A DNA stretch of 64,000 nt from Paraburkholderia ultramafica (GTDB lineage Bacteria > Pseudomonadota > Gammaproteobacteria > Burkholderiales > Burkholderiaceae): assembly GCF_902859915.1 (NCBI RefSeq), contig NZ_CADIKK010000013.1, positions 143,316-207,315 on the forward strand, written 5' to 3'. How positions within the stretch are numbered: the first letter of the stretch is position 1; each line of letters starts with the position of its first letter. Shown here one piece after another: positions 18,774 through 27,132 of this stretch. The notes beneath the pieces were generated by a model. It saw nothing but the letters and a program-made list of their open reading frames with translations. It was not told where the DNA came from and made no database searches. The position numbers were made by a program, and so were the translations under genes.

Positions 18774-20609
18774 TCAGAAGGCGATGCCCAGCGTCAGATA
18801 GGGCCGCACGCTGTTGTTGCGGATGCCGTAAGCGATATCGACATTGACCGGACCGACCGGGCTGCGCCAGCGCGCTCCCACGCCGACGCCGGGGAAGAAA
18901 ACTTTTTCGCCCCAGGTATCGGTGGCGGTGCCGATGTCGAAGAACGCGGCCGCGCCCCAATTGTGCGAGAACCAGTGCTGGTACTCGGCCGCCGCCGTCA
19001 CGAGATATTTGGTGGGCAGCACCGAACCGGCGACGTCGTTACCGATGCTCTGGAAGCCATAGCCTCGCACCGAGTTCGAACCGCCCGCGCGGAACAGCAG
19101 CGAAGCCGGCACACCGCTCGAATTGCCGCTCGTGAACACGCCGCCAAGTTCGGCACGGATCAGCACGATGTCGTCCCTGCCGATCGGCAGGTACTGCTGG
19201 CCGCGCGCGTAGCCGCGGATGAAGGTCTGGTCGGTCAGCACGCCCTTGATCGCGAAGCCCGCCTCGACGTGGACCAGGTTGCCCCTGCGCGGGAACAGCG
19301 GATCGTCGGTATCGCGCCGGGTCCACGACCATCCCGGCACCAGCGCGTGGGCCGTGGTCGGCGGCGCCGCATTCTGGTCGAGCCGGTCCTGGTAGTACAG
19401 CAGCGAGTAGTTGTAGTCGAGGAACTGCGAGGTACGAGAGCGCTGCACGCCGCCGCGAATGCTGTAGATGCGCGTGTCCGAAACGTCGGTGGTGGTGTAG
19501 GACGCCAACACGCTATTGGTCCACGCGCGCGGCCCCGGCGGCATCGACAGCTGGATTTGCCCGTATTGCTGGGTCTTGTCGGCGCGGCCCTCGACGGTGA
19601 ACGGCCACGCCGCGCCGAACGTGTTCAGATACGTGTACGAGCCCTGCACCAACGGGCCGTTGTCGGTCGAGTAGCCCACCCCGCCGCGGAAACCGTGGTA
19701 CGGAAACTCCGAGACCTTCACGTGGATCGGCGTGTCGATCGGCTTGGCCGGGTCGTTGTCCAGGTCGATCGCGACGCTCGCGAAATACGGCGTGTTCTGC
19801 AACTGCCGCTGCAATTCGGCGACGCGGCGCGTGTCGTAGATATCGCCGGGCGAAATCGGATTGACGTTGTGGACGATCCGTTCCGGATAACGCCGCGTGC
19901 CCGATACGTCGAGCTGGCCCATCGTGAAGGTCGGCCCGCTTTCGTAGGTGACCGACAGTTCCGCCTCATGCGTGCGCGGATCGATCCGCGCCTCGGAGTG
20001 ATAGATCTTCGCGGCCAGGTAGCGGCGCGACTGCAAGACTCTCAGCGACGCGTTCTTCGCGTCGTCCCAGCCGCCCTGTGAGAACGGGTCGCCCTCGTGC
20101 AGCGAAAACGCGAAGCGCGTGGCGTTTTCCTGCTCCAGGTCTTCGGTGAGCACCGCGCCGCGAAACGACAACGAAACCGACGTGACGATGGTTTGCGGGC
20201 CGGGATCGACGCTCACCGTGACGCGTCTCGTATCGTCGACGGTGCGCACGTCGGTGCGCACGACCGCCGTGAAATAGCCCTGCGTCGCGGCCAGGTCGCG
20301 CACCTGCTGCGGAGTGGCGGTGATCAGGAACGCGAACTGGTCGTCGCTGATGTCGGGGCGTTTGGCGAAGCGGGCAATATCCAGATGCTGTTCGAGCAGC
20401 TTGCGCAGCGAACGCGGCGTGGCGATGATGTCAACCTTGTAGCTGGCCGACGCGCGCGCGGCGTGTGCGTCGCCGGCAGCCAGCGTCAGCATGACGATCC
20501 CGAACGCGAGCCATGCGCGCAGCCAGTGCCGCACAGGCGTCAGACGTCCACGCCCCGAACCGGCATTGCCGCGCCGCAGACGCGGCTTGTCGATCGCACA
20601 TCCCGCCAA
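18774..20609 (-). CDS. tamA: translocation and assembly module outer-membrane subunit TamA
   Basis: A 611-residue BamA/TamA-type outer-membrane protein. A signal peptide (hydrophobic core WLAFGIVMLTLAAG, ending DAHAAR) precedes POTRA domains (about residues 55-290) and a 16-stranded barrel. The barrel contains a VRGYGF loop segment matching the conserved VRGY motif, and the GVGARWRSPVGPVNVDIAYG strand. The chain ends in Phe (LTLGIAF), as expected for a barrel assembled by Bam. The start is uncertain: an in-frame GTG at 20531 directly before the signal peptide is plausible. Operon with tamB. Confidence 0.92.
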   Translation of the reverse strand: MAGCAIDKPRLRRGNAGSGRGRLTPVRHWLRAWLAFGIVMLTLAAGDAHAARASASYKVDIIATPRSLRKLLEQHLDIARFAKRPDISDDQFAFLITATPQQVRDLAATQGYFTAVVRTDVRTVDDTRRVTVSVDPGPQTIVTSVSLSFRGAVLTEDLEQENATRFAFSLHEGDPFSQGGWDDAKNASLRVLQSRRYLAAKIYHSEARIDPRTHEAELSVTYESGPTFTMGQLDVSGTRRYPERIVHNVNPISPGDIYDTRRVAELQRQLQNTPYFASVAIDLDNDPAKPIDTPIHVKVSEFPYHGFRGGVGYSTDNGPLVQGSYTYLNTFGAAWPFTVEGRADKTQQYGQIQLSMPPGPRAWTNSVLASYTTTDVSDTRIYSIRGGVQRSRTSQFLDYNYSLLYYQDRLDQNAAPPTTAHALVPGWSWTRRDTDDPLFPRRGNLVHVEAGFAIKGVLTDQTFIRGYARGQQYLPIGRDDIVLIRAELGGVFTSGNSSGVPASLLFRAGGSNSVRGYGFQSIGNDVAGSVLPTKYLVTAAAEYQHWFSHNWGAAAFFDIGTATDTWGEKVFFPGVGVGARWRSPVGPVNVDIAYGIRNNSVRPYLTLGIAF

Positions 20610-20833
20610 ACAGGACCTCCGAGCCGTGGTTGATGAATTCTTTCGCCCGGGCGCGCGGCGGCGGCCGGGGCATGCTATTTGACCACATCGGCGGGGGCCG
20701 CGAGATCTCTAAAAAGCCGCTGTCGCCGTTTTTCGACCGCGCGCGGCGCATGCGGTAAAATTCCGGAACAACGGCGCTGCGCCCCAGGTCCCTGCCGGGC
20801 AACCGCCACCTCACCCACCACGGACGTCGAGCC

Positions 20834-21019
20834 ATGTATCAATCGGACATCACCCAGTTCCTGAACCAGCTCAAGCAACAGAAGCCCAATCTGGAAGCCG
20901 AGCAACGCCGCGGCCGCGCGCTGCTGTGGGACAAACAGCCGATCGATCTGGAAGAGCGCGCCGAGCAGCGAGCCTCGCGCGTAGAACAGACGCCTTACTC
21001 GTACTATCAAAATTTCTAA
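20834..21019 (+). CDS. DUF3460 family small protein
   Basis: A 61-residue hydrophilic protein, MYQSDITQFLNQLKQQ at the start and ending TPYSYYQNF. It matches the DUF3460 family, which is found in Burkholderiales and has no known function. The gene lies 4 bp before the GTG start of scpA, so they are likely one transcript. No signal peptide or membrane segment is visible. Confidence 0.85.
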   Translation: MYQSDITQFLNQLKQQKPNLEAEQRRGRALLWDKQPIDLEERAEQRASRVEQTPYSYYQNF

Positions 21020-21023
21020 GCGC

Positions 21024-21899
21024 GTGAGTCACGCCGACGAGGTACACGGCCCGGCGCCGGCCCCCGCCGACGCCGCGCTTGCTGCGCCCGCCACCGATTC
21101 GACACCCGACACCGTCGACGGCATTGCGTTTGCACGCCTGTACGGCGAACCGCTCTTCAAGCTGCCGACGGATCTGTACATTCCGCCAGACGCGCTCGAG
21201 GTGTTTCTCGAAACGTTCGAAGGACCGCTGGATCTGCTGCTGTATCTGATCCGCAAGCAGAACTTCAACGTGCTCGACATCCCGATGGCGGACGTCACCG
21301 TGCAATACCTCGGTTACGTCGACCAGTTGCGCCAGACCAATCTCGAACTCGCGTCCGAATATCTGCTGATGGCCGCGATGCTGATCGAGATCAAGTCGCG
21401 CATGCTGCTGCCGGTGAAGAAGGCCGACAGCGGCGAAGAAGCCGAAGATCCGCGCGCCGAACTGGTGCGCCGCCTGCTCGAATACGAGCAGATGAAGCTC
21501 GCCGCGCAGCGCATCGACCAGTTGCCGCAACTCGGGCGCGACTTCCTGCGCGCCGAGGTCTACATCGAGCAAAGCATCACGCCGCGCTTTCCCGATGTGA
21601 ACAGCGAAGACCTGCGCGCCGCGTGGGCCGACGTGATCAAGCGCGCCAAGCTGGTCCAGCATCACAAGATTTCGCGCGAGGAGCTGTCGGTGCGCGAGCA
21701 TATGAGCTCGATCCTGCGGCAACTGCAAAACGCGCGCTTCATCGAGTTCTCCGACCTGTTCGACACGAGCAAGGGCGTGCCGGTCGTGGTGGTCAATTTC
21801 ATCGCCGTGCTCGAACTGTGCCGCGAGTCGCTCGTCGAAATCACCCAGGCCGAGCCGTTCGCACCGATCTATGTGCGCCTCGCCTATTTGCCGGCCTGA
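21024..21899 (+). CDS. scpA: segregation and condensation protein A
   Basis: A 291-residue kleisin that bridges SMC heads in the chromosome-organising condensin complex with ScpB. The family core is clear: LETFEGPLDLLLYLIRKQNFNVLDIPMADVTVQYL near the N-terminus (only part quoted as one motif, FEGPLDLLLYLI) and EYLLMAAMLIEIKSRMLLP. A winged-helix C-terminal region follows. The start is GTG at 21024, four bases after the DUF3460 stop. An Ala/Pro/Asp-rich N-terminal tail of about 45 residues precedes the conserved part. No scpB follows; panC comes next after about 200 bp. Confidence 0.94.
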   Translation: MSHADEVHGPAPAPADAALAAPATDSTPDTVDGIAFARLYGEPLFKLPTDLYIPPDALEVFLETFEGPLDLLLYLIRKQNFNVLDIPMADVTVQYLGYVDQLRQTNLELASEYLLMAAMLIEIKSRMLLPVKKADSGEEAEDPRAELVRRLLEYEQMKLAAQRIDQLPQLGRDFLRAEVYIEQSITPRFPDVNSEDLRAAWADVIKRAKLVQHHKISREELSVREHMSSILRQLQNARFIEFSDLFDTSKGVPVVVVNFIAVLELCRESLVEITQAEPFAPIYVRLAYLPA

Positions 21900-22107
21900 G
21901 GCCGTCGACAGCGCACGCGCCGACGCGACGGCGGGCGCCGCGCGGGGTGGCCGCACGAGTTGCCTCGTTTCGGTGCACCCCGCGCGCAAATCCACTACAA
22001 TCCCGCGCTCCAAACCCGTCATCGCAAATGAGGCGGCGGCCCGCGCGCTTCCCTGAAGTCTTGCGCCAACCGAGTCGCGCGCCGCGCGAGGAAATCCCTG
22101 TCCGATC

Positions 22108-22941
22108 ATGAAAGTCATCAGCTCGATCCATGAATTGCGCGACCAGTTGCGCGGCCAGAATCGCACGGCCTTTGTGCCGACCATGGGCAACCTGCACGAG
22201 GGTCATCTGTCACTGATGCGCCTCGCGCGCCAGCACGGCGACCCGGTGGTGGCGAGCATTTTCGTCAACCGTCTGCAGTTCGGTCCGAACGAGGATTTCG
22301 ACAAATACCCGCGCACGCTCGAAGCCGACATCGACAAGCTGCAAAAGGAAGGCGTCTACGTGCTGTTCGCGCCGACCGAAAAGGATCTGTATCCGGAGCC
22401 GCAGGAGTACCGCGTGCATCCGCCGCACGATCTGGGCGACATCCTCGAAGGCGAATTCCGGCCGGGTTTCTTCCAAGGCGTGTGCACCGTGGTGATGAAG
22501 CTGATGTCGTGCGTGCAGCCGCGCGTCGCGGTGTTCGGCAAGAAGGATTACCAGCAGCTGATGATCGTGCGCAGCATGTGCCACCAGTTCGCGGTGCCGA
22601 CCGACATCATCGCCGCCGAAACCGTGCGTGACGCCGACGGCCTCGCGCTCAGCTCGCGCAACCGCTATCTGCAGCCCGCCGAGCGCGCCGAGGCGCCGAT
22701 GCTCGCCGCCGAGCTCAATCGCGTGCGCGACGCGGTGTTGTCCGGCGAGCGCGACTTCGCAAAACTCGAACAGGCGGCCATGGCGGCGTTGGCCGCGCGC
22801 GGCTGGCAGCCCGACTACATCGCGGTGCGCAAGCGCTCGAACCTGCTGCCGCCCGGCGCGCAGGACGCGAATGCGCAACTGGTCGTACTGGCCGCCGCCA
22901 AACTCGGCGCGACCCGTCTGATCGACAACCTCGAAATCTGA
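22108..22941 (+). CDS. panC: pantothenate synthetase
   Basis: Joins pantoate and beta-alanine using ATP, the last step of pantothenate formation. At 277 residues it is normal length. The ATP-binding PTMGNLHEGH motif (HIGH-like) is near residue 30, FVNRLQFGPNEDFDKYPR near residue 60, VFGKKDYQQL near residue 150, and the LSSRN segment near residue 188. The panD gene follows 42 bp downstream, so both beta-alanine supply and condensation are in one operon. Confidence 0.97.
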   Translation: MKVISSIHELRDQLRGQNRTAFVPTMGNLHEGHLSLMRLARQHGDPVVASIFVNRLQFGPNEDFDKYPRTLEADIDKLQKEGVYVLFAPTEKDLYPEPQEYRVHPPHDLGDILEGEFRPGFFQGVCTVVMKLMSCVQPRVAVFGKKDYQQLMIVRSMCHQFAVPTDIIAAETVRDADGLALSSRNRYLQPAERAEAPMLAAELNRVRDAVLSGERDFAKLEQAAMAALAARGWQPDYIAVRKRSNLLPPGAQDANAQLVVLAAAKLGATRLIDNLEI

Positions 22942-22983
22942 AGCCGCAACCGAAGCCGCAACTGAAGCCCTACAGGATTGGTC

Positions 22984-23370
22984 ATGCAACGCAACATGCT
23001 GAAGTCGAAGATTCACCGCGTCGCGGTCACGCACTGCGAGCTGCACTATGAAGGCTCGTGCGCGATCGACGAAGATTTGCTGGAAGCAGCCAACATCGTC
23101 GAAAACGAACGGATCGACATCTGGAACATCAATAACGGCGAGCGCTTCTCGACCTACGCGATCAAGGGCGAACGCGGCAGCGGCATGATTTCGCTGAACG
23201 GCTCGGCTGCGCGGCGCGCGCAGCTGGGCGATCTGGTGATCATCGCGGCGTTCGCGGTGGTCGATGAAGCGGAGCTGAAGGCGGGCTGGAAGCCGGACCT
23301 GGTGTTCGTCGACGACCACAACCGGATCAAGGGCAGCCGCGATCACGTGCCGACGCAGAACTGCACCTGA
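22984..23370 (+). CDS. panD: aspartate 1-decarboxylase proenzyme
   Basis: Pyruvoyl-dependent enzyme making beta-alanine from aspartate for PanC. The 128-residue product begins MQRNMLKSKIHRV. ATG 22984 is chosen because it puts the self-cleavage pair Gly24-Ser25 (HYEGSCAID) at the standard position; a TTG two codons upstream is less likely. Other conserved parts are the NGERFSTYAI and LNGSAAR segments. It converges with the ParA-like gene. Confidence 0.97.
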   Translation: MQRNMLKSKIHRVAVTHCELHYEGSCAIDEDLLEAANIVENERIDIWNINNGERFSTYAIKGERGSGMISLNGSAARRAQLGDLVIIAAFAVVDEAELKAGWKPDLVFVDDHNRIKGSRDHVPTQNCT

Positions 23371-23521
23371 GCGGTCCTGCCGTTCGTTTTTTTTGTTGGC
23401 TTTGCACGCTCGCTCTACAGGCGCTTTACGCGTTCAATGACACGCTCGCGGTGCGTTGTTCACGCGCTCGCCGCGCAAGCGCCCTCCTGGCGGGCGGCCA
23501 CAGCCGTCTGCCGTCCCCGCC

Positions 23522-24160
23522 TCAAGCCTTGTCGCCAGCCCCGTTCGTCCATTCGACGATCGGCTGCCACTGCTCCAGATCCTTCTCCACGCGGCTTTTC
23601 GCGACGTCCCACAAGGTCAGGCCGTGGGCCGCCAGTTGCACGTAGTTCTGCGTGTCGCGCAGATAGCCCAGCACCGGCAGCTTCAATCCCTCGACAAAGC
23701 GATGCAGCTGCTCCGCCGAGCGCGTGCGCGCATCGACGCGCATACCGACCACGCCGATTTCGATCGCGCCTTTCCTGACCGCTTTTTCCTTCGCCAGCCG
23801 TTCGAGAAATTCCTGGGTGGCGAGAATATCGAACAGCGACGGCTGGAGTGGCACGATCACCTTGTCGGCCAGATCCAGCGCGATGCTCAGACGATTGCCG
23901 TGCAGCCCGGCCGGCGTATCGACGACCGCATGCTCCAGGCCCCTGGGCGGTTTGGCCGGCGAGTCCGGGCTGACTTCCCAGCTTTCGATGGCCGGCAGCG
24001 TGTCGGGCCGCAGCGCCAGCCACGCGTGCGCGGAGTGCTGCTTGTCCAGGTCCGCCAGCGCGACCCATTCGCCAGCTGCGGCGAAATAGCCGGCCAGATT
24101 GGTCGAAAGCGTGCTCTTGCCCACGCCGCCCTTCGGATTCGCCACCACGATCACCGTCAT
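23522..24160 (-). CDS. ParA family ATPase
   Basis: A 212-residue MinD/ParA-type ATPase. The deviant Walker A is at the N-terminus (NPKGGVGKST), followed by LADLDKQHSAHAWL and VVDTPAGL (Walker B region). Such short orphan ParA proteins segregate or position protein clusters or plasmids; there is no ParB gene or obvious parS site beside it. It is divergent from the hotdog thioesterase gene and convergent with panD. The exact cargo cannot be inferred from the sequence. Confidence 0.88.
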   Translation of the reverse strand: MTVIVVANPKGGVGKSTLSTNLAGYFAAAGEWVALADLDKQHSAHAWLALRPDTLPAIESWEVSPDSPAKPPRGLEHAVVDTPAGLHGNRLSIALDLADKVIVPLQPSLFDILATQEFLERLAKEKAVRKGAIEIGVVGMRVDARTRSAEQLHRFVEGLKLPVLGYLRDTQNYVQLAAHGLTLWDVAKSRVEKDLEQWQPIVEWTNGAGDKA

Positions 24161-24368
24161 GAATTCTCCCGCAAAGAAGGCTGGGCGCCGCCAGCCGGTT
24201 TGCCGCGCTATTACTGTGAGTTGCGCCGGCGGGTTCCGATCCGTACTTTTTCGGGATCACCCGTCGATCCAGCCGTTGATAATATCGACAAATGCACCGC
24301 GGCGAAGCCCCCGACGGCTAATCGGCCGCTCCACCCTGCTGTTTTTTTTCAATCAAGGACCGAATCTC

Positions 24369-24788
24369 ATGAGCGAACTGCGCCCGGAATACTCCATCGA
24401 ACGCCTCCACGAACGCCAGCAGGGCAAGCTGCCGGGCTTGCTGGGCGTGCATGTGCTGTCGCTGGAACAAGGCGTTCTGACCGCGGAATTGACCGTGCGC
24501 GGCGAATTGCTCGCGCCGAACGGCTTTTTGCACGCCGCCACTGTGATCGGTCTCGCCGATACCGCCTGTGGCTATGCGTGCCTTGCGCATCTGCCGGAGA
24601 CGGCGCGCAATTTCACGACCATCGAGCTGAAAAGCAATTTTCTCGGCACGGCGACCGAAGGCACGATCCGCGCGGTCGCCAAGAGTGTGCATCTGGGGCG
24701 CAGCACGCAGGTGTGGGACGCCACCGTCACCGACCCGAACGGCAAGACGATGGCCCTGTTTCGCTGCACGCAGATGGTGTTGTATTGA
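24369..24788 (+). CDS. PaaI-type hotdog-fold thioesterase
   Basis: A 139-residue protein of the 4HBT/PaaI hotdog superfamily, which hydrolyses acyl-CoA thioesters. The central helix region NGFLHAATVIGLADTACGYA and the strand TIELKSNFLGTATEG match the family. Start ATG 24369 (MSELRPEYSIER) was chosen because the upstream part of the open frame is unlike the family. The substrate is not predictable. It precedes the repeat-containing Fic promoter region. Confidence 0.85.
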   Translation: MSELRPEYSIERLHERQQGKLPGLLGVHVLSLEQGVLTAELTVRGELLAPNGFLHAATVIGLADTACGYACLAHLPETARNFTTIELKSNFLGTATEGTIRAVAKSVHLGRSTQVWDATVTDPNGKTMALFRCTQMVLY

Positions 24789-24864
24789 GCGGATGGGGCG
24801 CGGGGCGGGGCGGCGGACTGCGGGCTCGCATGGCCAATTTTTGTTTTCCATTCAATCTACCTGT

Positions 24865-25065
24865 ATTCGGACAAAATCAGTCACGAATCATCTGATTTAC
24901 GGACAACAGGCGCGGTGGGGGCGGGCGAATCAAGTTGTTTCCGGCAAATGCTTCGGATCACTGGCACACCAAATCACCTACATTTCGGACAAGACGATAC
25001 ACTATTCATCCATTATTCGGACATTCCGACGGCCATAGGGCGCACAATGACGCAAAATTCGGACA
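24865..25065 (+). promoter_or_regulatory. cluster of TTCGGACA-type direct repeats upstream of the fic gene
   Basis: Five direct repeats of a nonamer close to ATTCGGACA begin at 24865, 24897 (TTACGGACA), 24983 (TTTCGGACA), 25015 and 25057. A looser TTCGGATCA is at 24952. Spacings between starts are 32, 86, 32 and 42 bp, so two pairs are exactly 32 bp apart, about three helical turns. The last copy lies inside codons 4-6 of the fic gene. This layout looks like an operator array, possibly bound by the N-terminal domain of the Fic protein itself; that is inference. Confidence 0.65.
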
Positions 25066-26558
25066 GGGAGACCGCGGAAGTCCTCTTTTCCGTGGAAGAC
25101 GATGCGCATGCGCGCGCGTTGCGCCGCCTCGCCGAGACGGGTGCGCTCCGACGCATTTATGCGGGCGTCTACACGCGCAACCTGGATAGTCCGGTCGAAG
25201 CGGTCGTTCTTCGCAATTGGGCCGCGATTGTCAGCCACCTTCTTCCGGGTGCGGTGCTGGCTTATCGGTCCGCACTGGAGCACCGACCTGTCGATGGCGT
25301 CCTTCACGTTCGCCGTGGCCGCACGCGCCGCAAGCTCGAGTTGCCCGGGCTCACCATCGAGGTATTTTCTGGAGCCGGCGCGCAGCCATTGCTCGAACCG
25401 CCGGCGCCCGACTTGCCACACAGGAACATTTATATGCCGGGCGAGGCCCGTGGCTTCCTTGAGAACATGGGAACCGCTCGCGGTGCAGCTGCACGGGTGC
25501 TTCCGCAGGAAGACATCGAGGCCCGCCTCGACAAAATTTTGACGATCAGGGGAGATTTCAAGCTCAACGATCTGCGGGACCAGGCGAGAGCCATCGCCGA
25601 CAAGCTCGACATGGCTGCCGAGGGCAAGCGCCTCGACGGACTCATCGGCGCACTGCTCGGCACACACGAAGAAAAGAAGCTTCGCAGCAAGTTGGCACTC
25701 GCGCGCGCCGCAGGCAAGCCGTACGACCCTGACCGGCTGGAACTGTTTGACGTGCTGCACGCGTCGCTCTCCGGCGCAGTCTTCGCGCATCCGACCGACC
25801 CTGCAACAAGGGGCACGTCACTAGAGAATTTTGCTTTCTTCGAAGCCTACTTTTCGAACTTCATCGAGGGCACTACGTTCGAGGTTGAAGAAGCAGAGCA
25901 GATTGTCTTCGAGGGGGCCATCATTCCGAACCGGTCGGAAGATTCCCACGACATCCTGGGCACCTTTCGAGCGGCTAGCACGACGCCATGGCGAAACGGT
26001 CCTGCACCGACGGCCGGCGATTTTCTCGATTGGCTCAAGAGCGTGAATGCCCTCGTGATGCAGGCGCGACCGGACAAAAGACCCGGTCAGTGGAAAGAGA
26101 AGCGAAATATGGCGGGCAACACGCTCTTCGTATTGCCGGAGCACGTGCCGGCTACCCTGGCGGAAGGCTTTGAGCGCATCAGTTCACTGACTGACCCTGT
26201 CGCGCGGGCATTGATGACGATGTTCGTCGTTGCGGAGGTCCATCCTTTCCTGGACGGTAACGGTCGCTCGGCGCGGCTTGCGATGAACTGCGTACTCAGC
26301 GAAGCAGGCGTGTGCCGAATCATCGTTCCGACCGTGTACCGCGAGGACTATCTGCTGCCACTCAAGCGGCTGACAAATGACCGCGATGCAGCCCCGTACA
26401 TTCGCAGCATGACGCGTATCCACGACTGGACTTCGCGCTTCGACTACGGTCAGCCGCGACACGATGTGCAGGACCAATTTGATCGCTGTAATGCCTTCAA
26501 GGAGGACCTGAAGAATTACCGGTTGATATTCCCGGAGAATGGGGCCAGTCGGGGCTGA
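25047..26558 (+). CDS. Fic family protein with AbiEi-like N-terminal domain
   Basis: A 503-residue protein. The Fic core motif HPFLDGNGRSAR is complete, so it can be expected to transfer AMP or another nucleotide-derived group to a target protein. Before it, SNFIEGT matches the (S/T)xxxE(G/N) inhibitory helix placed N-terminally, as in class II Fic proteins. Residues about 10-105 (LRRLAETGALRRIYAGVYTR, LAYRSALEHRP) resemble the winged-helix plus AbiEi-type antitoxin domain of type IV toxin-antitoxin systems. ATG 25047 is chosen; an earlier in-frame ATG (24915) would translate the repeat region. Its codon use is less GC-biased than its neighbours. It stands alone between core genes and is probably acquired. 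Confidence 0.85.
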   Translation: MTQNSDRETAEVLFSVEDDAHARALRRLAETGALRRIYAGVYTRNLDSPVEAVVLRNWAAIVSHLLPGAVLAYRSALEHRPVDGVLHVRRGRTRRKLELPGLTIEVFSGAGAQPLLEPPAPDLPHRNIYMPGEARGFLENMGTARGAAARVLPQEDIEARLDKILTIRGDFKLNDLRDQARAIADKLDMAAEGKRLDGLIGALLGTHEEKKLRSKLALARAAGKPYDPDRLELFDVLHASLSGAVFAHPTDPATRGTSLENFAFFEAYFSNFIEGTTFEVEEAEQIVFEGAIIPNRSEDSHDILGTFRAASTTPWRNGPAPTAGDFLDWLKSVNALVMQARPDKRPGQWKEKRNMAGNTLFVLPEHVPATLAEGFERISSLTDPVARALMTMFVVAEVHPFLDGNGRSARLAMNCVLSEAGVCRIIVPTVYREDYLLPLKRLTNDRDAAPYIRSMTRIHDWTSRFDYGQPRHDVQDQFDRCNAFKEDLKNYRLIFPENGASRG

Positions 26559-26571
26559 CCGCTGATACCCA

Positions 26572-26988
26572 TCAGGCAGCCGCCATGCGTGGCGCCTTCA
26601 TTCCACTCACCGCCAGCACACCGCCGCCGAGCAGCGCTTGCACCACCAAAGTCACCGCCCAGAACGCCGGATATTCCCAGCCGCCGTTCGGCGACGTGAA
26701 ACCCCAACCGTTATGCAGATGCGCCGACATCGCGCCGAGCATGAACGGCAACAGTACGAGCGCGACCCAGCGGACTTGCATCCCGAGCAGCAGCGCGATG
26801 CCGCCGAACAACTCGACGAAGGCCGTCAGATAGCCAAGCCACCCCGGCAAGCCGAGCGACACGAAGAACTGCGCAGTACCGGGCAACGTGAAAACAAAAA
26901 TCTTTTGCAGACTGTGGGCGAGATACAGCACGCCCAACACAACGCGAAGAAGTAAGGCGGCCAGATCGGCGGAGCGGTTCGAATTCAT
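26572..26988 (-). CDS. DoxX family membrane protein
   Basis: A 138-residue integral membrane protein with about four hydrophobic segments. It shows the DoxX-family opening (ALLLRVVLGVLYLAHSLQKIF) and the FVELFGGIALLLG segment after the second helix. Family members are loosely linked to redox and quinone-related processes, and no specific role can be given. It converges with the fic gene, separated by 13 bp. Confidence 0.85.
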   Translation of the reverse strand: MNSNRSADLAALLLRVVLGVLYLAHSLQKIFVFTLPGTAQFFVSLGLPGWLGYLTAFVELFGGIALLLGMQVRWVALVLLPFMLGAMSAHLHNGWGFTSPNGGWEYPAFWAVTLVVQALLGGGVLAVSGMKAPRMAAA

Positions 26989-27132
26989 GACGAGTCCCTT
27001 TGTGGAAGAAGACGGCCGGCTGCCGGCCGTCGATGTCAGGACTTTATTCGAACCAAATAACGTGAAAAACTACCGCCGACGCTTTGATTATTTCCCATCA
27101 GGATTTGATCGCTCGCCTTAAACTGATCCCGA

